A DNA stretch of 64,000 nt from the NCBI GenBank assembly GCA_905250075.1, contig CAJNOP010000415.1, positions 69,846 through 133,845 of the forward strand. Direction: 5' to 3'. Both the position numbers and the translations under genes were made by a program. Within the stretch, counting starts at the first letter, position 1. Every line of letters starts with the position of its first letter. The stretch is from Rotaria sp. Silwood1 (taxonomy: Eukaryota; Rotifera; Eurotatoria; Philodinida; Philodinidae). Below are positions 11,541 through 22,266 of this stretch, piece by piece. Under the pieces are notes generated by a model. It saw nothing but the letters and a program-made list of their open reading frames with translations, ran no database searches and was not told the DNA's origin.

Positions 11541-13823
11541 TTAGTCAGCATAAATTATATAATAAAATGTCTGATATGGAGGAAGAATCGAAAATGATTC
11601 ATTTTGACCGATTGTACCAGTATGACCTGTTAATTGATGAGTATGATTACCATTTGAGTAAAGTGAAATTTGAGTGAGAGAGGTTGCGATAGTATAAGCT
11701 GCCCATTGACGATAACCAGACATTTGAGAGTTGTATTCTCCATAATTATTTGACGATGACGATAGAATGGCATATGAACTTGTCTTACCACCATGATTAT
11801 GACCCGGATCATTAATATTATGTGTATGTTGACCATCATACGAATTTTGAAATGTACCTGAATCATGTACATGTGATGGCAATTGTTCAACGGTTAGTGT
11901 ATGATTAGTGTTACCACCTGTTTGACCCACATCTGTAGCTTGATTAACACGTATTTGCTCAGCATCGACTCCAAGAGGTACTCGACCACGTAAATCAGGT
12001 AATTTGAAAGTTGTTGTATTATCACCTTCGCCATATTTTGTACCAATAACTGAGAAGAGACGTGGATATTCTGAACGTGATACAATAGATCCATCACAAA
12101 GCAACCATGGAGGACGAGGAGGAGATGAACCAGCATATAATTTGATTTCTCCAGTAAGAAAATTCCTGTTGTTTTCGGATGTGGCCGTATTTTCATTGTC
12201 GAATGGCAAAGAAAAATTAAAATTGTCTAATAACGCAAGAATACTCGTATTTTCCAATGATGCAAAAAGGGTATCATTGTCCAATGATGCAAAAAAATTC
12301 AAATTATTTGATAATGAAGTTGAAACGCCAACTCTTCGAATTACGGCTCCATTTGCTTTTTCAGCTAGAAGTTGTTTGGCAATGACAGCTACTTGTAATC
12401 GATCAACCAAATCAATTAATTTGAAAACTTTAAATGATTTTGGTATAAATTTTTTTCCTTCCCAAACACCTTCTATTGATGCTTGTGAAGCAGCTTTTTT
12501 AATATCAGATTCTGAAACAGCATTATGCGATGTTGTTTCATATTCTTCACTATTCTTTTTTTGACGATCATCATTGGTAATAATATTAACTGTAGTAAAA
12601 AGTGATCTTATTCGTACATCTAACGGAGTATGAACTGGTAAATAATAATCTTTACGTTGATTCACCGAATAATAATTCTCTTTATTATTATGCTTCGTCG
12701 TTTCACTTCTATTAAATGTGAACATTTTGCTCATCTCACTAGTTATACGATCAGGATTAAGATCAGCCGATTGCCATACTTGACCGAAAGCACCAGCTCT
12801 AATGTGTACTTGTTTAGCTTTAGTGATACCTTCGTGAAATAGAGCTGCCAATTGTTCTTCTAAACCACGAGTTAATATTGACATATTAGCATTAGGATCT
12901 TCAATATAAATAAGTTTTTTGACATTTGTTACATATTTTGCAACAAAATTCGATGCTTGATCACGATGAATATACGTTGAATTGGTTCCACCTCCATCAG
13001 CTATTGTTTTACTTAGAACAGATTGTAGTTGAGTTGCAGTAATAGTCATCATATTTGTTCTAACACGATGCATACCGGAAAAGTACAATGAGACTTCAAT
13101 ATCGAAATCTCCAGTAAGTAAACCAGCAGCAATCACTAAGGCAATTTCTTTTATTGGAGATACAAATCGCAAGGTAATAACATTGGAGTTTGGATTGTCA
13201 ATATGAAACGGTGCGACACCTGGAACTGGTGCTGAACCTACTGTAACAATATAAGCTGAGAGAGAATCAAGCATCAATGGAGCAATAACCCATGATTTCG
13301 AATATTTTTCAGCTATTGCGTTGCTAAATTGATTAGCAATAGCTTGGCGTGCAGCTTCTTCGACTCTTGGCGTACCCATGGCAAGTCGAACACGTACTTC
13401 AAGTTTATTTATAATTACCCAAGGAGGAATTGCTGACGTCTGCATTGGTTGTAGTACAGGTACATAGAAAAAGGTCCATTTTTGAGGTTGATTGATATTC
13501 TCATCATTCTTTTTTGGACTGTAGATGTATACATGATTACCATCGAAGAGAAATTGAGTAAAGTGATGGACATTAAATACAACATTACCTATGGTTTCTT
13601 TTCCCGATGATAGATCTGGCTGTAATCCGCTGATAGCATCTAAAGTAAAATTTGTTAACTGATCAAAAACAGACAAGCGAGTAAGATTCGACATATTCAT
13701 TGTATTATTCAAGTAAGTTGGTTCCAATTTTAAGTGTAATTGATTGAGCGAATAGCTATTATTATTGTCGGCATTGATAGTAAATAAAAGAGTAATAATA
13801 AAATAATGTATTGAGTATAACAT
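11541..13823 (-). CDS. secreted protein with C-terminal phage tail-collar domain
   Basis: A single-exon ORF of 760 aa starting at ATG 13823. Residues 1-18 form a signal peptide (LYSIHYFIITLLFTINA). The region of about 100-290 is a compact domain with an IPPWVIINKLEVRVRL stretch and many Ala-rich helices; it is not recognised. Residues ~505-555 hold degenerate 11-residue repeats of the FASLDN type. From about residue 556 comes a tail-collar (microcystin-dependent MdpB-like) domain: GEIKLYAGSSPP, LLCDGS, YPRLFSVIGTKYGEGD, TFKLPDLRGRVPLG. It is followed by His-rich segments (SHVHDSG, QHTHNINDPGHNHGG, GNHTHQLTGHTG) and the closing SILPPYQTFYYIIYAD, all typical of phage tail-fibre receptor-binding tips. 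Lack of introns and domain type suggest a horizontally acquired module placed behind an animal secretion signal. Function may be ligand binding or adhesion. Confidence 0.9.
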   Translation of the reverse strand: MLYSIHYFIITLLFTINADNNNSYSLNQLHLKLEPTYLNNTMNMSNLTRLSVFDQLTNFTLDAISGLQPDLSSGKETIGNVVFNVHHFTQFLFDGNHVYIYSPKKNDENINQPQKWTFFYVPVLQPMQTSAIPPWVIINKLEVRVRLAMGTPRVEEAARQAIANQFSNAIAEKYSKSWVIAPLMLDSLSAYIVTVGSAPVPGVAPFHIDNPNSNVITLRFVSPIKEIALVIAAGLLTGDFDIEVSLYFSGMHRVRTNMMTITATQLQSVLSKTIADGGGTNSTYIHRDQASNFVAKYVTNVKKLIYIEDPNANMSILTRGLEEQLAALFHEGITKAKQVHIRAGAFGQVWQSADLNPDRITSEMSKMFTFNRSETTKHNNKENYYSVNQRKDYYLPVHTPLDVRIRSLFTTVNIITNDDRQKKNSEEYETTSHNAVSESDIKKAASQASIEGVWEGKKFIPKSFKVFKLIDLVDRLQVAVIAKQLLAEKANGAVIRRVGVSTSLSNNLNFFASLDNDTLFASLENTSILALLDNFNFSLPFDNENTATSENNRNFLTGEIKLYAGSSPPRPPWLLCDGSIVSRSEYPRLFSVIGTKYGEGDNTTTFKLPDLRGRVPLGVDAEQIRVNQATDVGQTGGNTNHTLTVEQLPSHVHDSGTFQNSYDGQHTHNINDPGHNHGGKTSSYAILSSSSNNYGEYNSQMSGYRQWAAYTIATSLTQISLYSNGNHTHQLTGHTGTIGQNESFSILPPYQTFYYIIYAD

Positions 13824-14600
13824 CTCTTAATAGACAATATACTTTGTTTGTACTATAAATAGAGTTCGTCAAAGTTTTATCACTGTTTATATGTAACAGA
13901 TATATGATATAAATAACTTGCGAAGCCTAACTCTATAACAAGTTTTCTTTTTTAATTCAATGATATGCAATTGATATTTCAATCGTTAAGATATTGAATA
14001 TGTCATGTACGCATTACAATTTATCTTACTGTCAATACTTTGAAGTAGCATGCATATTTTAACTAAAAGAATGAAAGTACTAATTTAAATTAGATAGATA
14101 TACTTCACCATGCAATGCCTTGAAAAAAAGACAAGTGACAACATATACTAGATATAAATCCTATTCAAAGAACAATATGTTATCGTATACTCAACGTAAA
14201 TCATGAGTAATATTAACATATCGAAAGATTACATTTGAAAACAGGTTACATATAAGACAATGGCTTTAATTACTGTATATTATATGGAATTAGTGACATC
14301 TACTCACAAAATTAGTTCAGATAAAAATGAATGTAACTTGTTTTGATTTTTCATACTAATAAAGGTCAATGAAAATCCATATTCAAGACATTCCTGATGA
14401 TTCATCTATTCCAAAATATATTAATTGGATTTATTCAAACATTATCTTTGTTACTTTCAGACATTTTACTCACTAGTTTACTCAATCAACAATAAATGTA
14501 AATAATATATTGACTCATATCTGAGTCATTCCTAGTATCATGTTATATAAAATGATGTTTTATTTCTTTTTGTTATACATTACGAGATTAATTGTGAAAT
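13824..14600. other. AT-rich spacer, nothing recognised
   Basis: Divergent intergenic region between the tail-collar gene (-) and the VIT/VWA gene (+). No repeats or short genes seen. Confidence 0.4.
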
Positions 14601-17430
14601 ATGCTCCGTATTAAGCATGAAATATAACATCTTCGGTGTCATCGGATAAAGTAGTTCCTCTTAAACAAGTGTGTGTTGATGCAAAACTCCACTCGTTTGC
14701 CGCCGATGTAACAATTATACAAATATTTCAAAACGATGAATCTGTACCGGTTGAAGCCGTTTATTGGTAAAAAAGTCACTTTCTCATTTGTTTCTTTCGT
14801 AAGTCAGGCGATCATTATAGTTTTCCCGTTGAAGAGAATGCAGCTATTTATGGCTTTGTAGCTCGCATAGATAATGAACTTGAAATAGTTGCTCAAATTA
14901 GAGAGAAAAAAGAAGCACAACAAGAATATACACAAGCTCTTGCACAAGGTCACGGTGCTTATCTATTAGAGCAAGATGAAGCTTCAAATGATATATTTAT
15001 TATTAGTGTGGGAGCGTATGTTATTGTTTCTTTTTTGCTTTATTGCGTTTTTAATCCGTTGTATAATGTTTTATTTCTAGGTTAAAGCCCGGTAGCCAAT
15101 GTCACATTACAATTAGTTATGTGAGTGAACTCGATTTATTGCATTGTAGCAAAAAGTCGATAATTCGTTTTGTTGTTCCTACTACAATCGCTCCTCGTTA
15201 CTCACCTTCATATAAAAGTATCACATCACCAAGCGAAACTCAAATCGAGTATGCTGAGTGGGTTCCTTACAATATTGAGTTCATATGTAAAGTAGAAAAA
15301 CTAGATCAGCATGTTGTCTGTGTTTCATCTTCTTCACATCCAATCAATGTCGATTGTAGTAATGAGGAGACATTCCTTGTTACACTTATTCAACAAGGAA
15401 CTAAACTTGAGTAAGTCCTGTATGGTTTTATCTTAGTTGAAAACAGTTATGGACTGAAAAAAAATGTTTTCATTTTATTTACATGTATATTGAAAGGCAT
15501 GCGTTGATTTGCTTTTTCTAGTCGAGACATTATTGTTGATGTTGAATTATCCGATATACGAAGAAATACAATTGCAGTCATTGACAATGATGCTGTTATG
15601 ATCTCATTCATACCAAGTGAACAGGATTGTCGACAAGACTCAAATAGCGTAATGAACGAATTTTTTTTCGTCATTGATTGTAGTGGTTCGATGGAAGGGG
15701 ATGACAAGATTGGTTTAGCACGCAAAGCAATGCTACTTTTTCTCAAGAGTCTGCCAGTCAATTGCCGTTTCAATATTATTCGTTTTGGATCTCATTTCTC
15801 GGCACTTTTTACTGGTCAAGTGACACGAGAGTATAATAAAGAGAATATGAGTCAAGCTGAAACACTGATCAAGGATATGAAGGCCGATCTTGGTGGCACA
15901 GAATTGCTTATGCCACTTCGATGGTTAAAAGAGAACAAACCACTTACAAGTGGTGTAAGACAAATCTTTTTATTGACAGATGGAGAAGTTTCCAATGTTA
16001 CTGAAGTAACAAACCTCTGTCGTGAGATGTCCGAATACACACGGATTTTCTCGTTTGGTTTGGGCCATTCAGTAAGCAATTCATTCTTTGTAAATGACTT
16101 CATTTACATTTCTTTTTCCTTCCATAGCCAAGTCGCGCTCTTGTTAAAGGCATAGCTCGTGCTACTAATGGTTATTTTAATTTCATTGCTCCACATACAA
16201 ATGTGGACATCTATGTTGCCGAACAGCTTGCTCGTGCTTTACAACCAAGTATTGCAGATGTGTACGTTAAATGGAATACAAGCCAGCGTATCCTTCATAA
16301 AGTGCCCGAACATGCCCCACCTGTGTTTGTCGGAGATCGGTTACTTTTCTATGCTTTTCTCGATGAGTCAATGCCATTTGATCACACAATAAGTGTTGAG
16401 TTATTTACTGGCACGCAACAACAATCCATTGGTTTAGCTCGTATAGATCATGTACCATCAGTACTTAGTTCGCAACTTGTTATGCGTTTAGCAGCAAAAG
16501 CATTGCTTCGTGAACTTTCGGATGATCAAAAAACCATAGACAAAGAACTTCTTGTTAATATTTCAATCAAGTATGGTGTTCTGGCCCATACACAGCTTTT
16601 ATTGGTGTTGAAAGACGGTTGGATATCAACAGTGAAAGCAATATCGATATGGCACTTCGCGAAGTGCCAATCATGATAAGTAAGACATGTCAAGAGTCAC
16701 TAACACGATTTCGTGATTTCCAAATACGTCTTTTCTAGAACATCAATCATCCTCGCATGATATTGATAGTATAATTAGCATGATCAACAGTAACTTTGCA
16801 TTGACGTTAGACTCTGCTCAATGCCTCTCAAGTTTACAATATCAATGTTGTTCCTTAAGTACTTCTTCGCATAAATTTTACAAAGCAGCTAGAAGAAAAA
16901 ATAAATTCAGTGTTCCTATTGGCTCGATTCTGCAGCCTGTCATTAATTTTGTTTCATCTCTATTCTCCAAAAAAAGTACCGAAAATCTGAATAATTATTC
17001 TGACTCGGAACCTGTAACATGTTCAACACGTGCTGACATTAATCAATCATCGTATAATTCAAGTTCTTCCAACAATCAAACATTGAAGATGATCTGGCCA
17101 ACAGATGAACAGAAACTGGTTGATCGCTTTATCGAACTGCAACAATATGATGGTCTATGGATATTAACAGCGGACGATATCAATCAATTGACGAGAAAAT
17201 CTCTAACTATTTTTTCGTCATCAATGGTTGAAAAACTTGAAAAGAACACTCAACAATCAGTAATAACCACAGCAATAGTTATCATCATACTTGAAACTCG
17301 ATGCCTTGCTTCGAAAACACTTTGGCAAGAGTTATCGAACAAAGCATACAAATCTTTAAAAGAATTACTGAATGGAGACGAATCCAAGCTAGAGCAATTG
17401 ATGAAAGATATTCAGGACCAATTTCAATGA
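14601..17430 (+). pseudogene. VIT/von Willebrand A domain protein (VWA5A-like), frameshifted once
   Basis: Intracellular VIT-VWA proteins of the VWA5A/LOH11CR2A kind. Exons as read: 14655-14766, 14821-15015, 15081-15410, 15522-16071, 16128-16679, 16739-17430. A 7-bp first exon (14601-14607, ATGCTCC) with a 47-bp intron would supply the start, but this is uncertain. The VIT domain runs from VPLKQVCVDAKLHSF through YCFPVEENAAIYGF. The VWA domain has an intact MIDAS (DCSGSM) plus ADLGGTELLMPL and FLLTDGEVSN. The C-terminal region follows with AKALLRELSDDQ and later FALTLDSAQCLSSLQ. The reading frame breaks near 16590: an apparent extra AC in CATACACAGC moves HTAFIGVERRL out of frame, while the downstream exon continues in the restored frame. 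It could be a pseudogene, a recent null allele or an assembly indel. Confidence 0.85.
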
Positions 17431-20213
17431 ACATTGAATAGTGATAGTCTAATCAAGAATTGTTTGTAAATGATAGCTATGCTTTTCATAAATATATTTT
17501 CTTTTATTAATTATCTATTTCCCCAAATGATATTCCTTATATTTTAAAGAGTTAACTGTTCCTCAACTATTATTTCGAGAAAATTTGCATTCTATGTCTT
17601 TCATAATTTTATGGCATATTTAACACGAAACTATTCATATTAACTAATATTAGTGAGTCGAGAAAACAATTATAGTTATTACATAAATAATAAACACATT
17701 AATTTGATCAATAGGGTGATAGACGTGTTTGTTGTAATGGTGAATGCAATACAAAACTACATACATATATTTCATTAACATGTGTGTAAAAATTGTTCGA
17801 AAGAAGAATTGATTATTATATGGATTAAAATAAAGTGATGATCTCTAATCAGAGGTGCAGAATCTGCCGCAAAATGGAAAATTTTCCCAAACGATGAAAG
17901 TTTTTCGGAAAATTTTCTCGCCTAAAAAGAAGAGAAAATAGTGTCTTTTGTTTGAGGATGCATATTCATAAACACAGAGCATCAAAAGTGAGCTATCTGT
18001 AAGGTGTCAAAAACGATTGCACCGTAAACAAAACCAAAATCATTGTGATTATAATCAATTATTATGCAAAAAAAAACTTAATAAAGTGATGTTATGAACA
18101 TAGAACAGCTAGAACAAATTTTTAATCATCAAAATCGATTAGAGTCCCTTCCACAATAGAAGACTATTATTTTCTATTCGAGTTTTTCAGATTACCCTTC
18201 TCGAAGCTGTCTTCTAATATGAATATAGTCTTTGAGATGTTCTTTGAAAATCGATTTATTTAAGCAACGCATTTTATGTTTAAAAAGGTGGATTTACGTG
18301 AAACCTTTGTGTAACTTTGGGCAACCTCTTCATTTTCAGGTTCAATAGTACCAAAAAACTTTGAAAGCTTTCAGTTTTAACACAAATCAATAACAGGAAT
18401 ACTATGATCTGTTGATCAGTCTGGATTATTTTCTAAAGAGCAGTCTTCTATTGCGAGAGAAAGACTTGATAAAGAATCATGTGTAGATAAGTTATTATAG
18501 TTAATAAATTAGATAGATTGCAATATATTATTCACACATATAATCTATTATATTCAATTTTGTTGACTAGAGACCCATATAAATTGTTGCATATTCATGT
18601 AACTATTTTATTATATCCCGTCGTACAATAATCTACTACTATCAAAGTTGATGCTATTTTGCCTTTACATAGATACTCGTTGATAATTTAAACCAAAATT
18701 AGTAACGTTTAAAAAGAGTAGATGACAAGAAACAGCGCTGAAAGAAAAATGGGATAGGGAAAGGAAAAAGGCATTCAGAGACGAATGATGTGCGTGCAAA
18801 TGAGACAAAGACCTAGGTCCATAAATTAATAGACAATGAAAGAACAAAAAAACTAGAGAAATCGTTTATTGAGTTTCTGATTTTTCCATAGAGGAAGGCA
18901 TTCTTCGAAAAGTTTTCCGATCTCGAATTTTTCAAGAATTTCCTCAGAATCAACAAATTTCCCCAAACTCGTGTTCCCACACACGGGTAGATTCTGTATC
19001 TCCGTCTCTAACAGATTTTCTATAGTGGTATTGACTATTACATGCATACAGTTTTAATGGATCGATTACCAAGCGCTTATGTTGCCGATTAAATTGCTTC
19101 CTATCATTGATTGGATTTGGATGATATTGAAAGCACTATTCCTTTTTTTCTTCTTTTCATTGCTTTTCACTAGTTTTGACAATCCTTATTAATTTATAAA
19201 AAATGAAAAAAGACGAAATGATGCAATTTTTTCGTTTGTAAAATATTGAGAGAAAACGATTATCTCGAAATCATTCCATGTTTTTCACTCAACAATAATT
19301 AATTTTTCAATCAAAAAAATTCATAATGTATGTGATGTCTCTGCAGCATGTTTCACCGTAGTCTTCTCATAGTGTTAACAAAATATTTGATCATTGACCA
19401 TCAATATTGCTTTATAAACATTCCATATTTTGATTATTATTTTTCTATCGAAATTCGCGAGTTGAATCATTACATTCAATTTTGTTAGGTATTCTTTCGT
19501 TGGTTTTTCGTTTTTATTGATTGTTATTTTTGTTATGATACAGCTTCCTTGTTTCAACTTCTGACACATTAAAGTTACTCTCCTAGAAAAAAAAAATATT
19601 TAATAATTTCTTTTAAAAAACGATAAGAGTACAGAGAGACTAGAATAATTTAAAAGAGCATGTCCGCCTAATTTTTTTCCATTATGAACAATAACATCTT
19701 TATTATATCGAGTTTGTCAGTATGTCATATTGATGCAAGGAAAAATTTCTGTTATCTATAGAAAAGATCAGTGAAAGCTTTTTTTACTTACATTTTAATT
19801 TAGTATGGGTGTGTGGATATTGATGGCAAGAAGATCCACCTTCATACTTCTACCCATCCGTATCCTGCGTCGATCTATATGAATTATGATACCTAATATA
19901 TTCTGACAAGAGATTCATTACATAGCAATAGGATCATTCTTAGTTGAATATCAATGAATAGTGTTCGGTTGTTCCATTGATCTTCTAAAATAGAGCAAAA
20001 TCATGATCAAAATGTCCGAATCGTAAGTTATTGATGTCAAATATCTCGGTTTTTATGATATTTGAAAAAATGTTCATTTGCAATGAGCTGATCGTTAAAA
20101 AAAACAATGTCGAAGCTAGAATTCTATTTGGCAGCTTAAAAGAAGATAAAAATGAAACCCGGTTGAAGACAAAGAAAATTAAATTTTTGAAAATTCGAAA
20201 CAAAATGAAGTTA
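17431..20213. other. AT-rich spacer with two weak TE-like signals
   Basis: 2.8 kb without a supportable gene. A CAGAGGTGCAG motif at about 17851 resembles a hAT terminus, but no partner end was found. A 12-bp inverted pair (CAATAGAAGACT at 18154-18165, AGTCTTCTATTG at 18442-18453) could bound a ~300-bp element. Short ORFs such as the 64-codon one at 18853-19047 (-) have no recognisable content. Confidence 0.35.
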
Positions 20214-22266
20214 TTATTTTTTTGATGATTTTGAAAAAGCGTCGGCAATAAAATTATGGCTCTGTCGTCGCCCATTGTTGCCAGGTGAGTGAACACTTGG
20301 TAATGCAAGTTTCGAAGATGCCTGTAATGGTTTATTATCGTTTATGTCTGTTGATGATCTACGATCATCTTTTGGCATTGATGGTTGGCATGAAGCCGCT
20401 GCCTGTAATGGTTTCTTATCGCTTAAGTCTGTCGATAATCTACGATCATCTTTTGGCATTGATGGTGGACACGAAGTTGTTGCCTGTAGTGGTTTCTTAT
20501 CTTTGGAGTCTGTTGATGATTTACGATGGTTTTTGGGCACTGATGGTTGGTTCGAAGTTTCAATAGTCGGATTATCATTGTTTGAATCTGAACGTTGGTA
20601 CAAAATTGTATGAACTGTAGAACGTCGAGAACGCGATATATTAGGCATTTCTGCTGGCAACTCGTCATTTTCTTCAACTTCATCATCGTCGATTATGTGA
20701 CTTTTTGACCAATTTTCTCCTTCGTATATGATCCATTTGCTCAAACACACAATGAATTTTCTTCCATATATATGTTTGATCCACTCCTCAGGCAATGCCT
20801 TATAACCGTAGTATGCACCTGCCAATTGTCCATAAATAGCTGCAGTTGTATCAGTATCATCACCAAGATTAACAGCTTTCAATACACCTTTCTCGAACGA
20901 GTTCTCATCGCTCCAAAATGCCCATAAAGCAGCTTCTAGAGCACTGACAATGTAACCTTTGCCTCGAATGCCATCGTCGTATCCTCCTTTTTTTCTGTAT
21001 GACCCATCTGCAATCTTTCGAATGTCTGGATGAAGATCCTTCTCTCCAAACCATGTTTTATGATCGGTATAGAATGTTTCTTTGAGCAAATCGTCTTTAG
21101 ATATGTTTTTAAGAGCACCGACGATGAGTGCTGCATAAAACCGACATGCATCATAAGCTTTGTCGTCGCCATGAGTAATCTTGCCACTAATACCTGCATA
21201 TTCGACGGCTTTTTTAGGATTTCGGTAGAAGAAAAGTGGAACAGGTGCGAGACGCATAAGTGCTCCATTTCCAGCGACTCCATCTTCGCTGCAGTTTATG
21301 TTGAACTTATGTAAACAATCGGGATCGGATAGAAAATCCATATAATCAATAGGAATGCTGGTTTTCTTCGCAAACTCCTTTTGATTCTTTTCAAATTGAA
21401 TAATAGATTGTTTAGTGGCTGCACCAATATCAAAACATTTTCCTGTTGATGACATATAGCCATACTGATGCCACCATTTGTAGCGTACCAATTGATCATA
21501 GGCAACAAAGCCACGCCGAGCAATGAGTGATGTAGCCAAGCAGAGAGCCATAGAAGTATCGTCTGTAAACTGAAACAAAAACAACCAGTTCATCTTAGTC
21601 ATTTTCCTATTTAAATAACTCTAATGACTAGTCAAACGAATTATGAAGAGTTCTGCATACTTTGAAAACTTATGGTTTCAAATTCTATTTTATTAACTAC
21701 ATTCGAGAGAAGAATACCCACTCATAATACTTTTTCTCATATAATCTGTGCTATCATAATTTCTGAAATCGATCTTACTTGTCCCTTTTCCAGACCCCAT
21801 GTCCCGCCACCCTCCAGACTTTTAACCGGATGTGCCTCTAAATATGTACGAGGTCTAAACTCGACATGAGCACCAACCGCATCGCCCAAAGCCAATCCCA
21901 TCATAGAACCTAGAATTTTATTGAGCACTTCATCATCTATGTCGCCTGGTGGATTTTTCATTTCGCGTTCGAGCTCGTGTGGTCGTTTGATCAATTGTTT
22001 CTGAGCATCGTTAAACTGACATTCAAGCCAAGGTTTGTCTACAAATAAATAGTAAAACATTCCCTTGAAAACACGCCGTCGGAAGGACCAACGATGTATA
22101 ATTAAGTAAAAATCCAATTAAAAACATATATAGTCATCGTCATTATTGACGGATCAAAAACCAATTATCAATTTGGCCATGAACTACTGATCTGTCGTCT
22201 CAGGCAAATAAGAAATGAATACTCACCTGATTTAAAAAATAATCCCGGTTTTTTCGTAGAAAACAT
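20214..22266 (-). CDS. ADP-ribosylglycohydrolase (DraG/ARH family) with repeat-containing tail
   Basis: Removes ADP-ribose from modified proteins or related conjugates. Three exons: 22227-22266, 21779-22038 and 20214-21569; phases close and give 551 aa. The first exon is inferred from a good donor and a PKPWLEC-like junction (KSDKPWLEC). Metal- and ADP-ribose-binding motifs are intact: GLALGDAVGAHVEF (residues ~61-74), TDDT at 102-105, GNGALMRLAPVPL, ITHGDD, and LGDDTDTTAAIYGQLAGAYYG at ~334-354. The core ends near residue 390. The tail is hydrophilic, with acidic EVEENDELP, a basic SRSRRST stretch, and about three tandem 27-residue repeats around PSMPKDDRRSSTD...KPLQA. The family is common in bacteria and sporadic in animals, so transfer is possible but not shown. 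Confidence 0.93.
20305..20560 (-). repeat. 81-bp in-frame tandem repeat, about three copies
   Basis: The segment GGCATTGATGG (or its GGGCACTGATGG variant) recurs at 20374, 20455 and 20536, exactly 81 bp apart, with surrounding sequence conserved. Each unit encodes 27 residues of the ADP-ribosylglycohydrolase tail. The copies have diverged but kept frame. Confidence 0.85.

Noticed and set aside
12004..12564. 186-codon plus-strand ORF
   Set aside because: Shadow of the tail-collar gene on the other strand, which has clear domain homology.
17851..17870. CAGAGGTGCAG resembling a hAT end
   Set aside because: No inverted partner or duplication within several kb.
18154..18453. 12-bp inverted pair that could bound a ~300-bp MITE
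   Set aside because: No target duplication, arms do not extend cleanly and the region is AT-rich; kept only as a note in the spacer entry.
18853..19047. 64-codon minus-strand ORF starting MHVIVNTTIENLLETE
   Set aside because: No family signature, no neighbouring exon, and length expected by chance in 64 kb.
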